Shown here in pieces: positions 6,545 through 9,624 of a DNA stretch of 9,624 nucleotides. The stretch spans positions 1 to 9,624 of the forward strand of contig JAIXRX010000198.1 of the NCBI GenBank assembly GCA_027485005.1, read 5' to 3'. The notes under the pieces were generated by a model. That model saw only the letters and a list, made by a program, of their open reading frames with translations. It did not search any database and was not told the origin of the DNA. The position numbers were made by a program, and so were the translations under genes. Position 1 is the stretch's first letter, and each line of letters opens with the position of its first letter. The DNA comes from Alphaproteobacteria bacterium. Its GTDB lineage: Bacteria > Pseudomonadota > Alphaproteobacteria > Rickettsiales > JAIXRX01.

Positions 6545-6669
6545 GTTTGCTTCCATGAAGCGGGCTCAGGACTGAATCGCGCTCCTGCACTTTTTACATT
6601 TTCTCCCTTCGTGTCTACTGACACTCAGATGAGAATCGCTCAAGTCTGGCTCAGCCTACTGGCCTCGTT
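6545..6669 (-). repeat. Dispersed hairpin repeat, copy D, plus a second partial core
   Basis: On the minus strand it starts ACGAGGCCAGTAGGCTGAGC, then CTTGAGC, an outer stem TTCTC/GAGAA (plus 6631-6635 and 6601-6605) and an inner stem GTGTC/GACAC with loop AGTA (plus 6611-6624). These replace GCTTC/GAAGC and GCGACA/TGTCGC of copy A with pairing kept. The hairpin GGCC-AGTA-GGCT at its start (plus 6653-6664) is also kept, with one G-U pair. It is followed by CCTGAGC and a collapsed core, GCTTC-ATG-GAAGC (plus 6549-6561), like the outer stem without the inner hairpin. It starts about 54 nt after the hpnC stop, same strand, and ends beside the pirin ribosome site. Confidence 0.7.
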
Positions 6670-6723
6670 ACGGGTTGGTTGATAGGGTATATATGGTGCG
6701 CGATCTCGGCATTTCAAGGGCGC

Positions 6724-7551
6724 CTAGGCGCGTTTCCATGCGCGATAAAGGCAACCAATTTTTTCCCACAAAGAAAGATTCACACGCTGACGGAGAATAT
6801 CCTCGTGTTTTAATTTTCGCATCAGCGCCCAGGCCATTTCGTCAATACAGGCCATTAATAATCGCAAGCGCTTATGGCGAATGGTACGCACCAGCGGCTT
6901 CGCTTCCCGCAAGCGAATGATAATGCGCTCAATCATACGCTCCACCACCCCACGAAAAGCTTTACTCATCTGTCCCTTAGTAAGTTCTTCGACTGTAATT
7001 CCTGCCTGCACAAACCATTGCAGCGGGATATAAACCCGTTCTAAAATCAGGAAATCTTTGGAAGCGTCTTGCAGAATATTGATCATTTGTAGGGCGTGGC
7101 ATAGGGCTTCAGCCGCTTTGATATCTGCATGTTTTTCTTCGCACACCTCCAGCATCATTAACCCCAGCGGCACCGCCGAGCGCTGACAATAGGCCTCCAG
7201 CTCATCAAAATCCTGATAACGCGTTTTATGCACATCCTGCAACATGGCAGACATCATTTCTTCCGCATGCATCGGCGTAATAAAGTGTCGGCGCAATAAC
7301 AGTTCAAAGGGGCGCGCCCAACGTGGAAGCTCGGTGGGTTCTTGGCGTATCAATCCGCGATTTATTGCCATCAGCTGGGCTTGCTTGTCGGCACTCCTCA
7401 TCGTCGGATGGTCGGCAATATCGTCCACCTCGCGGGCAAAACCGTAAACCGCCAGAATCTCATCCTGGTACTCTTCGGGGATTAAATGGCGCGCTAGCAG
7501 AAAATCTTCCGTACCGATGCCGTCCCACGCTTGCAGAAGCTCTTCATCCAT
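6724..7551 (-). CDS. hpnC: HpnC-like squalene/phytoene synthase family enzyme
   Basis: A 275-residue all-helical trans-prenyltransferase-like protein. HpnC converts presqualene diphosphate to hydroxysqualene in the HpnCDE route to squalene and hopanoids. Evidence for this branch: TEDFLLARHLIP near the start, the first Asp-rich motif FAREVDDIADHPT (38-50), QDVHKTRYQDFDELEAYCQRS written in two parts as QDVHKTRY (105-112) and DELEAYCQRS (116-125), and the second motif LQDASKDF (160-167) leading into ERVYIPLQWF (171-180). The C-terminal third is strongly basic (RLREAKPL, RTIRHKRLRLL), compatible with membrane association. No hpnD, hpnE or squalene-hopene cyclase is in the window, although these commonly cluster. 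ATG 7549-7551 has only a weak AAGAAAG upstream. A related phytoene-synthase role cannot be fully excluded. Confidence 0.75.
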   Translation of the reverse strand: MDEELLQAWDGIGTEDFLLARHLIPEEYQDEILAVYGFAREVDDIADHPTMRSADKQAQLMAINRGLIRQEPTELPRWARPFELLLRRHFITPMHAEEMMSAMLQDVHKTRYQDFDELEAYCQRSAVPLGLMMLEVCEEKHADIKAAEALCHALQMINILQDASKDFLILERVYIPLQWFVQAGITVEELTKGQMSKAFRGVVERMIERIIIRLREAKPLVRTIRHKRLRLLMACIDEMAWALMRKLKHEDILRQRVNLSLWEKIGCLYRAWKRA

Positions 7552-7609
7552 TTTATGCTGCTTTCTTGTTTATCGTTTTTTCTTTTACTGCTGTAAGGTC
7601 GGCTTCGCA
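7552..7609. promoter_or_regulatory. Divergent start region between hpnC-like gene and nadK
   Basis: A 58-nt gap separates the two divergent ATGs, so their promoters must overlap here or reach into each other's coding regions. No clear -35/-10 pair was found. TAAGG (7594-7598) is the likely nadK ribosome site, though its ~11-nt spacing is long. For hpnC only a purine run (AAGAAAG) is seen. Confidence 0.35.
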
Positions 7610-8392
7610 ATGAAAACTCTGAAAATTGGTTGTATCGCCGACGAATCGCCCCGTGCGCAAGAAGCCTTGCGTGAGCTTCAATCGCGCTATGATTTGCTGG
7701 ATATGCGCTCCAAACGCACCAAAGCAGACGTGGTCGTAGCTTTGGGTGGCGACGGGTTTATGCTGGAAATGCTTCACCGATTCATGGGGCGTGGCACCCC
7801 GATTTATGGCATGAACTGCGGTACGGTGGGTTTTTTACTTAACCATTTGCGCTATGATCATTTGCATGATCGCATTGAACAGGCGCGTAATACCCAGCTT
7901 TATCCTTTGCGCATGTTTGCACGCACGGTGCAGGGCAAAGAAGTAGAGCTTCTGGCATTTAACGAAGTGTCCTTATACCGCGAAACACGTCAAGCTGCCA
8001 AAATCCGCGTGAGTGTTGACCATGTGGTACGGATTGAAGAAATGGTATGCGACGGTGTTTTAGTTTCCACCCCTGCGGGCAGTACGGCGTATAATTTCTC
8101 GGCAGGTGGGCCCATCATTCCGCTGGGGTCTAACGTGATTGCCCTCACGCCGCTTTCACCTTTCCGCCCACGCCGCTGGCGCGGCGCGATGCTGCCGCAT
8201 GATTCCAGTATTCATTTTGAAATTATTCACCCTGACAAACGCCCCGTGAGCGCTGTGGCTGATTTTACTGAAGTGCGCGACGTGGAATGGGTGGCCATTA
8301 GTGAACAACATAAAACGTCAGTGAATTTGCTGTTCGACCCTGAACAGAACCTGCAAGAACGCATTATGAAAGAGCAGTTTACCTACGGTTAG
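7610..8392 (+). CDS. nadK: NAD kinase
   Basis: Phosphorylates NAD+ to NADP+ using ATP (or polyphosphate in some members) in the cytosol. It has 260 residues, the short form common in alphaproteobacteria. Motifs: GGDGFML (46-52, with catalytic Asp48), GMNCGTVGFLLN (67-78), FNEVSLYR (117-124), and DGVLVSTPAGSTAYNFSAGG (148-167), the NAD-binding conserved region II. Then come ALTPLSPFRPRRWRG and the C-terminal strands. ATG 7610 is preferred because the peptide from here aligns with the family start MKTLKIGCIAD. The 31 in-frame codons upstream encode a Cys/Phe-rich segment that overlaps the hpnC start and is not expected. Its stop is 10 nt before repeat copy A, whose last hairpin is followed by TTTT and may end the transcript. 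Confidence 0.95.
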   Translation: MKTLKIGCIADESPRAQEALRELQSRYDLLDMRSKRTKADVVVALGGDGFMLEMLHRFMGRGTPIYGMNCGTVGFLLNHLRYDHLHDRIEQARNTQLYPLRMFARTVQGKEVELLAFNEVSLYRETRQAAKIRVSVDHVVRIEEMVCDGVLVSTPAGSTAYNFSAGGPIIPLGSNVIALTPLSPFRPRRWRGAMLPHDSSIHFEIIHPDKRPVSAVADFTEVRDVEWVAISEQHKTSVNLLFDPEQNLQERIMKEQFTYG

Positions 8393-8402
8393 AGGGTGGG
8401 CT

Positions 8403-8507
8403 ACGAGGACAGTAGTCCGAGTCAGCCTTGAGCTAGCTTCATGTGAGCGACAGAATGTCGCGCAGCGGAAGCAACCGCAAACAGGGCTGAGGCGGCCTAC
8501 TGGCCTT
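8403..8507 (+). repeat. Dispersed hairpin repeat, copy A (most complete)
   Basis: Order of parts: hairpin 1 GGAC (8407-8410)-AGTA-GTCC (8415-8418); CCTTGAGC; outer stem GCTTC (8436-8440)/GAAGC (8468-8472) enclosing the inner hairpin GCGACA (8447-8452)/TGTCGC (8456-8461); then the end hairpin GGCC-TACT-GGCC (8494-8505) followed by TTTT. The two ends are imperfect inverted repeats of one another over ~26 nt (CAGTAG and TCAGCC blocks shared), so the whole is MITE- or REP-like. It lies 10 nt after the nadK stop in the same direction. The GGCC hairpin plus TTTT could serve as a weak terminator. Confidence 0.8.
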
Positions 8508-8510
8508 TTG

Positions 8511-8638
8511 ATATAAGCGAATTATTTTTTATTGATACTAGGCGTTCGAGGCGAGGGTGAAGGAATGTAGCAGCGCTACATGACTAAGCGCGAGTCCGAT
8601 GAACAACGACGTAGCAATGAAAAATAAACGCTTATCTA
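8511..8638. repeat. ~125-bp palindromic element overlapping the end of the YejA-like gene
   Basis: The outer arms GATATAAGCG...ATTGATAC and, reversed, GATAAGCG...CATTGCTAC match at most positions (about 8510-8537 against 8609-8637). The centre is a strong hairpin ATGTAGC-AGC-GCTACAT (8565-8581). The middle arms are less well paired. The right arm includes the TAA stop (8632-8634) of the minus-strand YejA-like gene and its last Arg codon. It does not resemble copies A-D and I see no second copy here. With copy A it fills the space between convergent genes and probably blocks read-through. Confidence 0.7.
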
Positions 8639-9624
8639 GCCCACCATGCGCCTGTAGCGAGGCCATATGGCGGGGTTTTGGGCGGCATGTCAAAACGCGG
8701 CCAATAGGCAATGCGGAAAATCGGGCTGTGCCAATGCGGAATCATCACATATTCTGCACGCAACACGCGGTCGAGTGCTTGGGCAGCGGGGCGCAATTCA
8801 TCGATCGTTTGTGCCTCTTTAATTTGTTTCACCAGCGCGTCCACGGCTGGGTTTTTCATGCCCGCCACATTGTTGCTTCCCTCCATATCCGCTTGGGCAG
8901 ACTGCCACATAGCCTCTTGTTCCGCACCCGGAAAAAATAAGGATGTATTAAGCACAGACGAGATGACATCAAATTGTCGGCTATCCACTCGCTTTTGATA
9001 TTGGGCATCATCTACCACCCGAATCTTTGCCTCAACGCCCAGCTTCATCAGGCTTTTACGCATTGGCGCAATCACTCGCTCTAATGATCCTTGATTGATA
9101 AGAAATTCGACCGTCAGTGCTTCGCCCGTGGTGGGGTGGTGCCGTAGTCCATCTGGCCCAAGCTTCCAGCCCGCCTCATTCAACAGCCCTTGCGCCTTAA
9201 TCAGCAGTGCGCGATTATTTCCGCTGCCATCCGTAGTAAGCGGACTTGCGGCGTCTTGCTCCAAAACCCCTGTCGGCAGCACTTCCTTATATGGCATCAA
9301 CAAGGCTTGCTCTTGCTTAGATGGCGTGCCCTTGGCCTCAAATTCCGTACCTTGGAAAAAGCTACGATTGCGCGCGTAGGAATTAAAAAATAAGGCGCGG
9401 TTCATCCATTCGAAATCCATTGCTAGCCCAATGGCTTGGCGCACACGCGCATCCGCAAATTTTTCTTTGCGCAGGTTAAACATAAAACCCTGCATGCCTT
9501 TGGGGCGGCCAGACGCCACTTCTTTACGCACCAAACCACCCGTTTTAGCCGCTGGAAAATCGTAGGCATTCGCCCAGTTACGCGCCAGATATTCTTCTCG
9601 CAAATCCACCTGCCCCGCCTTAAA
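8632..9624 (-). CDS. YejA-like peptide ABC transporter substrate-binding protein (N-terminal part off the window)
   Basis: The C-terminal 330 residues of a family 5 extracellular solute-binding protein, the periplasmic receptor of a peptide ABC importer; full proteins are ~600 residues. The frame is open to the window edge (FKAGQVDLREE...), so the start, signal peptide and N-terminal lobe lie to the right. YejA-type blocks seen include LRKEKFADARVRQAIGLAMD, FEWMNRALFFNSYARNRSFF written as its parts FEWMNRALFF and NRSFFQGTEFEA, LLNEAGWKLGPDGLRHHPTT, FDVISS, and AEYVMIPHWHSPIFRIAYW near the end, followed by PPYGLATGAWW. The yejB/E/F permease and ATPase genes are not in view; they could lie upstream to the right. 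Its stop codon is in the palindromic element at 8511-8638. Confidence 0.88.
   Translation of the reverse strand, partial: FKAGQVDLREEYLARNWANAYDFPAAKTGGLVRKEVASGRPKGMQGFMFNLRKEKFADARVRQAIGLAMDFEWMNRALFFNSYARNRSFFQGTEFEAKGTPSKQEQALLMPYKEVLPTGVLEQDAASPLTTDGSGNNRALLIKAQGLLNEAGWKLGPDGLRHHPTTGEALTVEFLINQGSLERVIAPMRKSLMKLGVEAKIRVVDDAQYQKRVDSRQFDVISSVLNTSLFFPGAEQEAMWQSAQADMEGSNNVAGMKNPAVDALVKQIKEAQTIDELRPAAQALDRVLRAEYVMIPHWHSPIFRIAYWPRFDMPPKTPPYGLATGAWWAR

Noticed and set aside
6719..6730. GCGCCTAGGCGC palindrome at the hpnC stop codon as a terminator or operator
   Set aside because: It is short with no loop or T-tract, and can arise from the TAG stop next to GC-rich codons.
7517..7609. Upstream in-frame extension of nadK
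   Set aside because: It encodes a Cys/Phe-rich stretch overlapping the hpnC start on the other strand; the NAD kinase family starts at the ATG at 7610.
1561..8507. CRISPR array or tandem repeat explanation for copies A-D
   Set aside because: Copies are kilobases apart, diverged, in both strands and tied to gene ends, with no regular spacers.
8599..8940. Plus-strand reading frame opposite the YejA-like gene
   Set aside because: It is antisense to a clear solute-binding protein and begins inside the palindromic element; no domain is recognisable.

Overview
The window reads as a chromosomal segment of an alphaproteobacterium with roughly balanced GC. That assignment is inferred from protein style: a YbjN-proC pair, an HpnC-type squalene-pathway enzyme, a YejA-like peptide-binding protein, an alphaproteobacterial-looking NAD kinase, and a type II/IV pilin-like protein with a GFSLVELAIV N-terminus. 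ADP-heptose epimerase implies a Gram-negative envelope with heptose-containing LPS. I see no rRNA, tRNA, CRISPR array, transposase or phage gene.

Layout. Positions 1-1300 (minus): ybjN-like gene overlapping proC by 4 nt; proC runs off the left edge. 1301-1686: untranslated region with one copy of a dispersed hairpin repeat. 1687-1926 (minus): small CBU_0592-like membrane protein, divergent from an apparent plus-strand operon at 2001-5423 holding hldD, a prepilin-like gene and a HerA-like DUF853 ATPase. A bidirectional terminator at 5439-5475 separates this from a minus-strand block: small two-helix membrane protein (5484-5693), pirin (5822-6529) and hpnC-like gene (6724-7551). nadK (7610-8392, plus) diverges from hpnC and converges on the 3' half of a YejA-like gene (8632-9624, minus, cut by the right edge). 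Most genes are housekeeping and do not form one pathway.

The most unusual content is non-coding. A strand-specific repeat of about 75-105 nt is present four times (A 8403-8507 plus; B 3024-3106 plus; C 1561-1639 minus; D 6545-6669 minus). Each copy starts 10-55 nt after the stop codon of a gene on the same strand. Copies differ in sequence but keep nested hairpins through paired substitutions, which is a covariation signal. Copy B lies inside the prepilin-like gene and encodes most of its unusually long leader peptide. The other three copies carry a TAG at the frame position where copy B has CAG, so this repeat appears to have been recruited into protein. A different, ~125-bp palindromic element (8511-8638) follows copy A and contains the stop codon of the YejA-like gene.

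A second notable point is in hldD: the otherwise well-conserved protein has Leu at the position where the family has its catalytic Tyr of the YxxxK motif, with a Tyr two residues earlier.
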